Source: Cryptomeria japonica
Lineage: Eukaryota; Streptophyta; Pinopsida; Cupressales; Cupressaceae
Assembly (NCBI RefSeq): GCF_030272615.1
Contig: NC_081411.1
Location: 44,157,517-44,221,516 of the forward strand
Direction of reading: 5' to 3'
Length of the DNA stretch: 64,000 bases
How positions within the stretch are numbered: the first letter of the stretch is position 1; each line of letters starts with the position of its first letter. The position numbers were made by a program, and so were the translations under genes. The notes beneath the pieces were generated by a model. The model ran no database searches and had not been told where the DNA came from. It saw only the letters and a program-made list of their open reading frames with translations. Shown here piece by piece: positions 45,072 through 55,149 of this stretch.

Positions 45072-46140
45072 GATTCTATTCACATGCTCTTGCGTGGATT
45101 GCCTCTGTCGGTGATTCTATCCATAAGCTCTTGTGTGGATTGCCTTAGTGGGCAATTCTATCCATGAGCTCTCACGTGGATTGCTTCAGTGGGCGATTCT
45201 ATCCATGAGCTCTCATGTGGATTGCCTCAGTGGGCGATTCTATCCATAAGCTTTTGTGGGCGATTCTATCCATGAGCTCTCACGTGGATTGCCTCAGTGG
45301 GCGATTCTATCCATGAGCTCTCACGTGGATTGCCTCAGTTGGCGATTCTATCCATAAGCTCTTATGTGGATTGCCTCAGTCGGCGATTCTATCCATGAGC
45401 TCTTATGTGGATTGCCTCAGTCGGCGATTCTATCCATGAGCTCTCACGTGGATTGCCTCAGTCGACGATTCTATCCATGAGCTCTCACGTGGATTGCCTC
45501 AGTCGGCGATTCTATCCATGAGCTCTCACGTGGATTGCCTCAGTCGGCGATTCTATCCATGAGCTCTCATGTGGATTGCCTCAGTCGGCGATTCTATCCA
45601 TGAGCTCTCACGTGGATTGCCTCAGTCGGCGATTCTATCCACAAGCTCTTAAGTGGATTGCCTCAGTCGGCGATTCTATCCATGAGCTCTCACGTGGATT
45701 GCCTCAGTCGGCGATTCTATCCATAACCTCTTATGTGGATTGCCTCAGTCAGCGATTCTATCCATGAGCTCTCACGTGGATTGCCTTAGTCGGCGATTCT
45801 ATCCACAAGCTCTTAAGTGGATTGCCTCAGTCGACGATTCTATCCACGAGCTCTCACGTGGATTGCCTCAGTCGACGATTCTATCCACGAGCTCTTACGT
45901 GGATTGCCTCAGTCGGCGATTCTATCCATGAGCTCTCACGTGGATTGCCTCAGTCGGCGATTCTATCCACGAGCTCTTAAGTGGATTTCCTCAGTCGGCG
46001 ATTCTATCCATGAGCTCTCATGTGGATTGCCTCAATCGACGATTCTATCCACAAACTCTTACGTGGATTGCCTCAGTCGGCGATTCTATCCATGAGCTCT
46101 TAGGTGGATTGCCTCTGTCGGCGATTCTATCCACAAGCTC
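45072..46140. repeat. 41-bp tandem array with recurrent CACGTG (about 27 units)
   Basis: Unit GATTCTATCCATGAGCTCTC followed by ACGTGGATTGCCTCAGTCGG and C. About 27 copies; one is shortened to 26 bp near 45,241. I count 11 copies with a perfect CACGTG and two more with TACGTG. From about 45,609 units alternate: TTAAGTGG variants lie at 45,650, 45,814 and 45,978, i.e. every four units (164 bp). Each unit also carries GAGCTC or AAGCTC. All three plus frames are open over long stretches only because the repeat has few stops. CACGTG is the G-box recognised by plant bHLH and bZIP factors. Confidence 0.9.
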
Positions 46141-47204
46141 AAGTTATTGTAAGATCGTCACCTTCCAATAACCTCAAAAATACAAGTGGAAATCATTTGG
46201 AAGTCGTCACTTCCTTATGATTTACACAGGACCCATAAGGCATTAAATGATTTCATTAGTATAATAATCAATTGAATCAAGTTTTACCTCATAAGTGTTT
46301 CACCTTCAATAGTGAAAATCCCTCCCAATCACTATGATCGAAATTGTCACAAGTTGACTGAACCATCTGCTCCCACTGAAGCTCAAGTTCTTGTATCAAC
46401 CTCTTGTCCTCTTTTGAAATGTCAAACTCCCTCTGCATTTGGTCTCAATCATCAATTCGTTTATAAGCATCAATTTATTTCTCCCTTTAATTCAATTTTA
46501 TTGTGCTTTCATCTTGAAAGTATGTCAGAGAGAGATTACAAATAGCTCATAAACTAAATTATCTCGAACAAAAATACCAATGATAGAAGCATACAAGATT
46601 TTACAAGCCAATATTATAGCATAAATTACAAACTCAATAATTCATGTGCCTTAATAAAACATGGAATACTTATCTTAAGTTTAAAACATTTCCTTTCATA
46701 AGGTGAGCCCATATAAGAAATATCACGCATGAATCATCTCTCATCATAATTCTCTTTGAATGATGTAGAACATTTTCATAATTTTGATCAACACTTTCAT
46801 TATGATCTGCCACACACAATCATTAATAACTTTTGCAATTTACCAAATTTATCCAATCTCTTCAGTGAGATGTTAGAAAATCTAATTACAAACATTTCCT
46901 TCAAGTTATAGCCAGATCCAACGGTTAAAACAAAAGTTATGACATTTTTCCCAAAACTGCTAACCCTAGGTAGGTTTTCAAGTGACCTGCACCAAAGTCG
47001 TCATATCTTGCACAAAACTGAATCAAATTTGATGAGATAAACATATTTGAAAACTAGAAACACAGATCTTTGTATCCATATATTATAGTTCTCATTTTGA
47101 GGCCAACCAAGGGCCCTACAATGGCATATTTCAGACTGAAAATTCTAGAAAAAACTGAATTCTCCAACCCTCTCCAACCTCCAAATTAAACTTCACAGGC
47201 CTGA
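46141..47204 (-). other. Internal non-coding region of the non-autonomous element
   Basis: Between the 41-bp array and the PBS. No gag, pol or other domain recognised. Confidence 0.6.
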
Positions 47205-47216
47205 GCTCTGATACCA
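47205..47216 (-). promoter_or_regulatory. Primer-binding site (initiator Met-tRNA)
   Basis: Minus-strand TGGTATCAGAGC, a perfect 12-base match to the usual plant Met-tRNA PBS, directly adjacent to the LTR end. Confidence 0.9.
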
Positions 47217-47564
47217 TGTTGATTTTCCTAGGTTTTATTGGATGTATTTTAATGTATATATCTGATTCAATCTAATACTTGCATTCTTGGAATTCTATGT
47301 GTTCTCATATTGAATAACATTATACTATATATATTCCTTTGGAGATGCATGTCCTTGAACGGACATGCCTCTCCTTTAATTATAATAATCTAATCAATAT
47401 TATAATGTTTCATCAATCAATTATGAATTTAGAATAATATAATAGATTAATATTGAATATTAAATTTTATATGATTAATAATAATATAATAATATATTAT
47501 TATTAATCAACATATATTATATGTATTCTAAATGATCATTCGACTGAAGCTACAAACATTAACA
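47217..47564 (-). repeat. 5' LTR of the non-autonomous element
   Basis: 348 bp. Ends CATTAACA, followed by the GTTTC duplication. Confidence 0.9.
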
Positions 47565-47569
47565 GTTTC

Positions 47570-48641
47570 AAATTGTTTAGAATTAATAAACCTCTTACAA
47601 AAAAATTTATTTTTTACAATAAATTTAAGAAACAATTTAAATTTTCTAAAGATTCGTATTCTTAGTACTCTATAGTAAATAACTTAAATTAAATAATTTT
47701 CGAATAACAGAAATAATATTTTAGAAAATTAAAAATATTAAAATAAAATAATTCTAATATAATTTTGAAGTAAAATCAAATACCATTTTTTAAGTAAGTA
47801 AAAATATGAAATAATCATTAAAAAGTTAGAATAATAAAAAATCTTTAAGTAAATCAAAGTAGCTATTCAAATAAAATAGAGTAAATAATAATACAAAATA
47901 TTTTTTTAAATAATTGTAAAAATAAAATGTGTTTATTCAAGTAATCCACGAGGGCTTCATTGGCTAGGCAATATTATATCACATCCATTCATATTGGGGG
48001 GTTTAATATCTCATAAATGAGGGTACAATATATTTTAGCTCTTCAGACAATTTAAATTAAAAATAAAATAATTATTCTTTTGTATTGTTTCTTTCAATTT
48101 TATTTTAGATGTAATGTAAAGTTATTATTAGTTTTTAATCTAAACAATTAGATTGTACATAGATATATTATAATCTCTTTTAATCTAAACGAATAGATTA
48201 CACATATATCAAAATCTCTCTTTTATGAACAAGTGGATTACAACTTGATGAGAAAGCATTCAATTTAAATTAGCAGTCATCCTTCGATTAAACAGCCACC
48301 ATCTACCAAAGTCACCTAAGGATGAACTTGGTCAAATATATGAGTTTGAACCTAGTAGATGGTGTGATTAAGGAACATACCATCATCTTTGCTGATTGTG
48401 CTCAATCAATTGAACTAAAACCAATATATTTTGGATGTAACATGATGTTATTGTCATATATCGAAGACATAACGATCTATTTATTTATTTATTCTGAATC
48501 CTTGTACTTTAAATATAAGCAACTAATTTAGTTTATTAGATAAAATCTGGTAAATAAATTATACTCACGTTGCTTTTAATTTAATCTATTTTTTAATAAA
48601 ATAATTTGGGTGACTATGTTTTCATGGTTTCTCTTGTTCAG
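47570..48641. other. AT-rich DNA upstream of the NBS exon, probably intron end
   Basis: No coding domain. Ends in a pyrimidine-rich stretch and acceptor (TTTCTCTTGTTCAG, AG at 48640-48641). Confidence 0.55.
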
Positions 48642-49719
48642 TGATGAAGGACGGTTATTGAAGAATATAGTAACTTGTATACTGAAAAAATCAAACAAGG
48701 CTTCAATGATTGTTGCTAATCATCCTGTGGGTCTTGATGAAGTAGTAGAAGAATTGAAAAGTGTTCTTGAAGATTCTAAGACTGTACAAATTGTGGGAAT
48801 TGTCGGTATGGGTGGGAGTGGAAAAACCACTCTTGCAAAAGAATTATATAACAGGAAAATAGCCTCCATCTATAGATGCAGTTTTGTTTCTGGTATACGA
48901 GAGGCAGCAGCTAATAAAAATTTGCACTCTAAGCAGAAAAGGCTGATGGAAGACCTTGGTTTCAAAGATTCTAATGATTTATCATTTGATGACATAGAAA
49001 GAGGGAAAGCAATCCTAAAAAGAAAATTGAGCTATCTTCAAGTATTCATTGTTTTGGATGATATAGGTCATCAAGATGAATTAGATGCTTTATTACCAAT
49101 AAAAGATTTTAGATGTGGTAGTTTAATTATTGTCACGAGTCGTGAATCACATGCTCTTCAATTATGGGGAATCTCTTCCATGTATCATATGAAAGGATTA
49201 AATCTTAAACATGCTAGAGAGCTTTTATGCTGGCATGCTTTCTTGCAATCCTCTCCTCCAAATGAATTTCAAGATCTTGTTGAAGAGTTTGTACAATTTT
49301 GCAATGGCTTGCCCTTATCTCTTAAAGTATTTGGAGGACTACTTTATCAAAAGGCCAGAGAATTTTGGAAAGCTCAATTGAGTGAGGCATCAAGAATACT
49401 GCCCCGTGACATTAAGGAGAGTCTTAAAATAAGTTTCAAAGCATTAGAGGAGAAGGAACAAGAAATATTTTTAGATATAGCTTGTTTTTTTGTTGGAGAA
49501 GAAAAAAGTTTGACCATTGCAGTGTTGGATGGGTCAGGAAGGAATGGGATATATAGTTGGGAAGTGCTTCAGAATAAGTGTTTGGTTGAGGTCGACGAGC
49601 TTGATCATATCAAAATGCACGATCAGCTGAGGGATCTCGGAAGAGAAATTGCGGAGGGCAGGTCACCCTTCCGTGTTTGGTCAACACAGCAAATCAGGGA
49701 CATTCAGATAGAAACCACG
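48642..49719 (+). CDS. TNL NB-ARC exon
   Basis: Begins after TTGTTCAG in a frame needing two bases from an upstream exon (phase 2), then DEGRLLKNIVTCIL. NB-ARC motifs in order: P-loop GMGGSGKTT (48805-48831), kinase-2 VFIVLDDI (about 49042), RNBS-B SLIIVTSRE, GLPL (CNGLPLSLKV, about 49300), RNBS-D EIFLDIACFF (TIR type), MHD as MHDQLRDLGREIA (about 49615). NB-ARC binds ADP or ATP and switches the receptor. All key residues look intact and there is no stop. Ends in phase 0 at a GT donor (ACG, then GTGAGC at 49720). The final Asp in VLDDI, rather than a Trp, is in keeping with TNLs. Confidence 0.93.
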
Positions 49720-49838
49720 GTGAGCATAATATATTTTTTTATATGCTCTCTAATACTTAGCTTGGAAGCTTTGTTCGTTAATTGGTATGCTATCCTAATT
49801 GTTTTAAAGGTTTTTACTTTTGCCTTTTTTCCATTTAG

Positions 49839-50147
49839 GAAAGAGTGGTGATTCGGGGAATTAAAGCGGCAACAGATGATTTCTATGAAGAGTGTTCATA
49901 CCATCAAGGTACACCTTTTGAAGAGTGTATGAAGCTTGTGAGAGGCTTTTTTACACCTTCTATCCTCGTTGTTCAGAAGAATTATTTTACAAAAGAATTA
50001 GCAAGACTATTGCCAGGCCTTGTCTGGCTGCGATGGACCCACACTCCGGAGACAACTCTTACGTCGTGGCTTTTGTTCAAGAATTTAAGAGTTTTAGAGC
50101 TTCCAAATGCTGAAGTCTTAGAAGAATTGTGGAACGACACTGCCGTC
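49839..50147 (+). CDS. TNL linker exon between NB-ARC and LRR
   Basis: 309 bp, phase 0 at both ends, acceptor CATTTAG and donor GTAAGT at 50148. Translation begins ERVVIRGIKAATDDFYEECS and ends LRVLELPNAEVLEELWND. It includes the first leucine-rich units (LPGLVWLRW; LFKNLRVLELPNA), as in TNL exons where the LRR region begins. No stop in frame. Confidence 0.9.
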
Positions 50148-50257
50148 GTAAGTAATTTTCTTTGCAAGTTATAATATTTATAGAATCATATATGTTTAGT
50201 TAGGTTTTTCAGAATTTTGCACTATTTGCTCTGATTTAAAATGCAACGTGGCTGCAG

Positions 50258-51814
50258 CCTCCTTTGGAATTAAGAGAGCTGAATCTTCAACATGCCGAAA
50301 ATTTCCTCGGATTTCCGAGGTCAATAAAACGTCTTAAACATTTGAAAAAGATAACCTTGGATGGTAATTATAGTGTTCCTATGGACAGTCTTCCAGAAGA
50401 GTTTTGTCTACTTGAATCACTGGAGCACCTCAAGCTAAGTAAATGTAGTGAGTTAGAGTCACTGCCTGAGGACTTTGGTAATTTGACAAACCTGCGACAT
50501 CTAGACTTGAGTTATTGCAGAAAGTTGAGGATGTTGCCTGATTCTTTTAAGAAGCTCATAAATCTACAGTATATCAATTTCCGTTTTTGCAGGAACCTCA
50601 CTTTGATCCCAGAGAACGAATACATTCTGGAAAATGTGACAAAGCTGGAGACTGTCGATTTTTCAGAATGTGCAAAAGTGCAGAAGCTACCTCAGCATAT
50701 CACAAATCAATTGTCGCTGAGACAACTGAATGTGAAGGGCACAGGGTTAATGGAATTACCAAGTGACATTGGGGAACTGAGCAAATTGGAGGAGCTGAGC
50801 ATAGAAAGTGAGTTCTTGACAAGCTTGCCGACCTCTATCGGGAATTTGTCCTCCTTGACTAGACTTGAAATTTATCAGTGTAAAAAGTTGGAAATTTTAC
50901 CTGAGTGTATAGGTCATTTGCCCTCTTTAACTAGTCTTGAAATTTCTAATTGCGATGGACTAAAATCTTTTCCCGAATCTATGGGTCATCTGTCCTCTTT
51001 GACTAGTCTTCGAATTTCTAATTACTCTGGAATAAAAACTTTCCCCGAGTCTATAGGTCTTTTGTCCTCTCTGAAGAATCTTGATATTTTTGCATGTTCA
51101 GATTTAGAAACTTTACCGGAATCTATGAACCATTTATCCTCCCTTATAACTCTCAATATATTTTGTTGTAGGAAGTTGAAATCTTTACCTAAAACTTTAG
51201 CTTATTCACCTGAGACTGTGAGAGATCTTAATCAGTCAGAAGAACTGAGCATACAGTCAACTCCAGAGAAGTCTCTTCCAAAAACAAGTGTGCAGTTTGA
51301 CAATCTTCAAAGTTTAGCTATAGAGAGCCGCCCCATTACAGAATTTGCTTCCCCGTCGGGGTCGTCCTCTTCTTTATTGTGTAACCTCAAATTTATCAAG
51401 TTAAGCAAAACTCGTGTGTCAAGGATATCAATCTCTCAACATTGCTGTCCGAGGCTGGAAACTCTAGAGCTTAAAAGTAACGAGCAGCTAGTACAGATCG
51501 AAACCTTGCCAATATCAGTAAAGGCCATAAAATTGAGCGAATGTAAAATGCTGAAAGACATAAGTGTTCTGTCGGGTATGGTAAACCTTGAGACACTGTC
51601 TATCAAGGACTGCGGGGACAAATTAGATGAAACTGCTGACCAACCCAAGAACATACAAAGCCTGGAAAATTGGAGATCAATGGAGAAGGTGGGAGCACTA
51701 TTTTGCTGTAACATGCCAGCCATAAATCTGGGGGAAATTGAGAGACTGTGGAGACTAGAGCTGTCAGCATCATGCAACATATCAGCAATTGAACCTTGCC
51801 TTCAAACTATAAAG
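50258..51814 (+). CDS. TNL leucine-rich repeat exon
   Basis: 1557 bp, phase 0 at both ends; acceptor GGCTGCAG, donor GTAACA at 51815. About 11-12 LRRs of plant type are visible, with repeated LP(E/S) and SLTSLEIS words, for example HLKLSKCSELESLPEDF and LPSLTSLEISNCDGLKSFP. The middle repeats are very similar to each other (GHLPSLTSLEIS, GHLSSLTSLRIS, GLLSSLKNLDIF), suggesting recent internal duplication. A less regular C-terminal part follows. LRRs of TNLs usually sense effectors or hold the protein inactive. The frame is open throughout. Confidence 0.92.
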
Positions 51815-51898
51815 GTAACAATAGTCATTAGATTTATGAAGTTAACTATTATCTGTTGAGTGTGTATTGGTTGTTAGTAAATTGTATAATGTTTGCAG

Positions 51899-52351
51899 AA
51901 ATGGCCATTCGAAAGTATAATATGCGCCAGAACAGAGCATAGTGTGGAATCGGTTATGAAGTCTTCTATCTTTTCTGATCTGGCTTTTGTTGATTCATGC
52001 GTGGAGACAGTCAATGAAGAGATTCTAATTGGTGAGTTGAGGTTAAAAGGCGCGCAGAGGCGTTGTTCCAATGCGGCCGCAATGGTGTGTTTTGATATAG
52101 ATACCACTTTAGAAACTACTTATCTAGAATTCAGTTACAAAAACTCTAGCAGTTCGTTTAGCGTGGGAGAGGGGAAATGGGTATGTTTAGGGGTTTTCAC
52201 ACAACCTCTCCTTATGACAGAGGAGTACATAATGCACGAACTATCCACGCGTTCCTGCAAGTTAAGGAGGGGAATGTTAGTTATGGACAAGCAAGAGAGA
52301 GTTGTGAAGGCTGTTAAAAATTTGCTGGCTTTCTTGACGGGATCTGAATAG
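51899..52351 (+). CDS. TNL C-terminal exon
   Basis: Begins after TTTGCAG in phase 0 (KWPFESIICARTEHSVESV) and ends at TAG 52349-52351. It contains CSNAAAMVCFDID, LEFSYKNSSSSF and KWVCLGVFTQ, resembling the post-LRR domain of TNLs. About 150 codons, all open. Summing exons gives 1343 codons before the stop without the cassette exon, or 1385 with it, reading through the TAG in TIR. Confidence 0.88.
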   Translation, partial: KWPFESIICARTEHSVESVMKSSIFSDLAFVDSCVETVNEEILIGELRLKGAQRRCSNAAAMVCFDIDTTLETTYLEFSYKNSSSSFSVGEGKWVCLGVFTQPLLMTEEYIMHELSTRSCKLRRGMLVMDKQERVVKAVKNLLAFLTGSE

Positions 52352-52530
52352 GCTGAATATGAATGATGAGAGATCAAGAGAGTCCAGAATTGAATCGAAG
52401 TCTCATTGATTGCAAGGGAAGTGTAAAAAACTTTTAGTTTAAATTATAATGAATGACTTGTATATAGATAGAAATTAACTATTTTAATTAAGTCGAAAGA
52501 TTTATTTTACTTTGTAAAAGCTTTATTTTA

Positions 52531-52536
52531 AATAAA
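52531..52536 (+). terminator. Possible poly(A) signal of the TNL
   Basis: AATAAA, 180 bp after the stop codon, with TTGTATATAG about 75 bp upstream. Plant poly(A) signals are loose, so this is only a candidate. Confidence 0.35.
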
Positions 52537-53216
52537 TTTAGATTAATTAATTAAATGCATATCATTTCAATATAAAGCAATTAAGATTAATAATTGAAGA
52601 GTTTTGTGGGTTAATCTTAAATTTTTTTTTATTAAAATATAGAAGTAAACATAATTAAAAAGGGTATTTAGTTCTATGATTAAATAATGACATTAATTTG
52701 GGGATAGTTTTAGAATGTTTTGATTTAAAGTGTTTTTTTTATATATATATCTCATATTTTGATCAAAACAATCTATTTGCAATGAAGAAGGTCAATTCTA
52801 TGATTAACTGATCAACTTATGAATCCTTCTTTAATATTTGTGCATAAATAACTTGAGGTGATATAAAATCTTCCTTTTTCGTTGCATTGGAGTTTGTGTT
52901 AATTCTTTAGGTATCTAAATTTAACAATATCTAAGTACCTTTATATGATTATCTTCATGTCACAAGGGGACATGTTCATGTATAGATCAAGCCTTGTATA
53001 CTATAAGTTATTATCAAGGATGGGTTTCAATTGTGCAAATGCAAATGGTCTTAAGATAAGTGTACAAATTTATATACATCTTGAAGTATTGATTGATATG
53101 ATCTTTCTTTGGGATGCATATGAAATTTGAATAATTGTTTGTAGATAGGAGAGGATAGAATGAGTTGTCAAATGAATGCAATTAAATGTTTTTAAATACA
53201 AGGACATTGTAATGAG
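52537..53216. other. AT-rich spacer
   Basis: No gene seen between the TNL 3' end and the SINE. Confidence 0.45.
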
Positions 53217-53531
53217 CCATGCAAGCTTATGTTTGTTTGTTTTTTATCGGTAATTGGCCGAAGCCTGAATAGCTTTTGACTGGAGCAATGAACCAGTGGG
53301 GACACAGTAGGGGGCCTCATCCCCATTACATATCTTTGAATTATTATTATTATTATTATTATGTTTGATTAGATTGACCCAAGACCTTCTCCATCCTATG
53401 GAAGGCCAAGAGTCACAACTTAGAATTTCACTTCAAATGTCCCTATTGAGAATTGAACTTGGGTCTCCACAGTGAAAACCCAGTGTTTTAACCAGTTAAG
53501 CTCAACCCCTTGGACCATGCAAGCTTATGTT
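53217..53531 (-). mobile_element. tRNA-derived SINE with 17-bp TSD
   Basis: CCATGCAAGCTTATGTT occurs identically at 53217-53233 and 53515-53531. The 281-bp body (53234-53514) reads on the minus strand. Its head has a box A-like word (TGAGCTTAACTGGTTAA, plus 53488-53504) and a box B-like word (GTTCAATTCTC, plus 53448-53458), the spacing of tRNA genes. The tail ends in GATAAAAAACAAACAAA before the TSD, and (TAA)n lies at about 53,341-53,361. Box A and B are the internal pol III promoter; movement would use LINE proteins. Confidence 0.88.
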
Positions 53532-54307
53532 AAGTCATCCATATATGGGAGAAGAATGAATGGTAGCTAACTGAGAATTGAATTTGAGTTTTAAAAATTT
53601 AAGTGTAAAATCCATGAGAGGTTAGCTCCTCATTTGCAAAGAATGACTTGAGATATGAAAAAGGCCATATTGAGGTATATGATAGAAGAATTGGGTGAGT
53701 GTATTTCAATGTGTATCTATGGATAAGGTATTTAATATGTGTGTGGATGAGTTTATGTAGATAAGTAAATTCTATAGGGAAAGGGTTTGATTTTACATAT
53801 AAGATTATTTCATTTGTACATATGTAAATGTATTAAGGTACTCCCTCAAAATGAATACAACATTAAATCAGAAATGTAATGGGTTACAAACTACACCATT
53901 ACATTTTCCTCCCACATTGAGATGCATATGAATTATAGAATGATTATGTATTTCAAAATGTGTAGCATCCACAAGCTAGATGACCAATCTTGGGTAGAGA
54001 TAAAAGAACTATATGAGAAATTTCAATAGTTACAAGATGAAAAGGATAAGAGTCATCACTCATTTTATTAACTTTGTGAGGTAGTAGATTAGCAAATATC
54101 ATTGGAATTCTCAAGGAAACCCAAAAGCTCAAGATTCAGATTCAAATACCAACCACACCTATGGATGTATAGAATTTGCTCCTACAAATTCAAGTGTAGA
54201 CTTAACAACTTCATTTAGCCAAAACCCAATGGGATAATAAGTTTTCCACTTAAAAGAGTTTTATGAAGATATTATTCTTGCATAGTATAGTTGGCTTGAG
54301 GACTCTT
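53532..54307. other. Intergenic DNA, nothing recognised
   Basis: No domain or terminus identified. Confidence 0.4.
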
Positions 54308-54345
54308 TGAAAGGGGGATGATGTTGGAAGAAAGCACAATAGTTT
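54308..54345 (+). promoter_or_regulatory. Possible PPT and LTR start
   Basis: TTTGAAAGGGGGATGA directly precedes TGTTGGAAGAAAGC. The purine run followed by TG is the form of a copia or gypsy PPT/LTR junction. No matching LTR end or partner was found, so this may be chance. Confidence 0.25.
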
Positions 54346-55149
54346 AGGTACAATCAAGAAAATCCTACAAGGAGGTTGTAGAGAATAAGATTCAAAATAC
54401 ACAATGTCTATTTCTTTAGAGAAAATATTGAGCATATTTGTAATATGAACCATCAACTTGCAATAGCTTTGAAAGTGTGTTGAGCATGTTACTTCTAAAT
54501 AAAAAAAGGGGACTAAATTCTCATGTATATGAAGGGAAAGGGAAAGAGACTCTCATTGATTAATTTTAGAATTTTTCTAAACCCCACAAGGAATTCATTT
54601 GTTTTGAAACCAACCTATATATTGTGTGCCTTGTTTTTGGTGTTTGGATTGATGAAGAGTTTCCTTCTACAGACATTAAGGCTTCAACTATCTGGTGTTG
54701 TGGTTCTACCCATGACAGTTTTGTTTCCCCAAATGTGGGCAATTTTCAATCAGTTGGTGTGGGGTGGTTTGTTTTTTCCCCAGGGTTGCTCCATATATCT
54801 AAGGAGGTTTGATGGGAGGAAGGCCCTTTTTTGGTTTCTCTCATGGATGAATTGTGATGTAGGGGACTATGGCTCTATTCATTCTTTGGCCCTTGTTATT
54901 TTCACCCCTTCCCTTCCAGAGGCTAGGGTTTTTTCCCTTGTACTTTCTGTTGGTAGTGGTAAGTTGTGGGGTTTCATGGGGGTTCATGAGAAATGTTTTG
55001 GGCCTTCCTCTGACCTCTCTTTCTTAGGTGGAGCTATTTTTAGGCTCCTTTTTTCCTCTTGGTGCTATTTTGTGAAGGGTGACCTATTTTTCCACATCCT
55101 CTTGGCTTTGCGGTCCATTTCTGTTTGGAGCTATTTCTTTGGTGGGGAT

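Larger units (their letters stand above)
44370..47564 (-). mobile_element. Complete non-autonomous LTR retrotransposon (TRIM/LARD-like) with GTTTC TSD
   Basis: Two LTRs in direct orientation (44370-44729 and 47217-47564), both TGTTGATTTTCC...CATTAACA on the plus strand. GTTTC flanks the unit at 44365-44369 and 47565-47569. A PBS lies next to the right LTR and a purine-rich tract next to the left, so the element reads on the minus strand. The 2.5-kb internal region has no gag, pol or other recognisable protein; 1.07 kb of it is a 41-bp tandem array. Mobilisation would need proteins in trans. Confidence 0.9.

Noticed and set aside
45576-46095. Repeated protein frames MPQSAILSMSSHVDCLSRRF
   Set aside because: Forty-one is not a multiple of three, so all frames repeat every 123 bp. 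No selection for protein is visible.
45072-46140. CRISPR-like array
   Set aside because: The 41-bp units are head-to-tail with no unique spacers, in plant nuclear DNA inside an LTR element.
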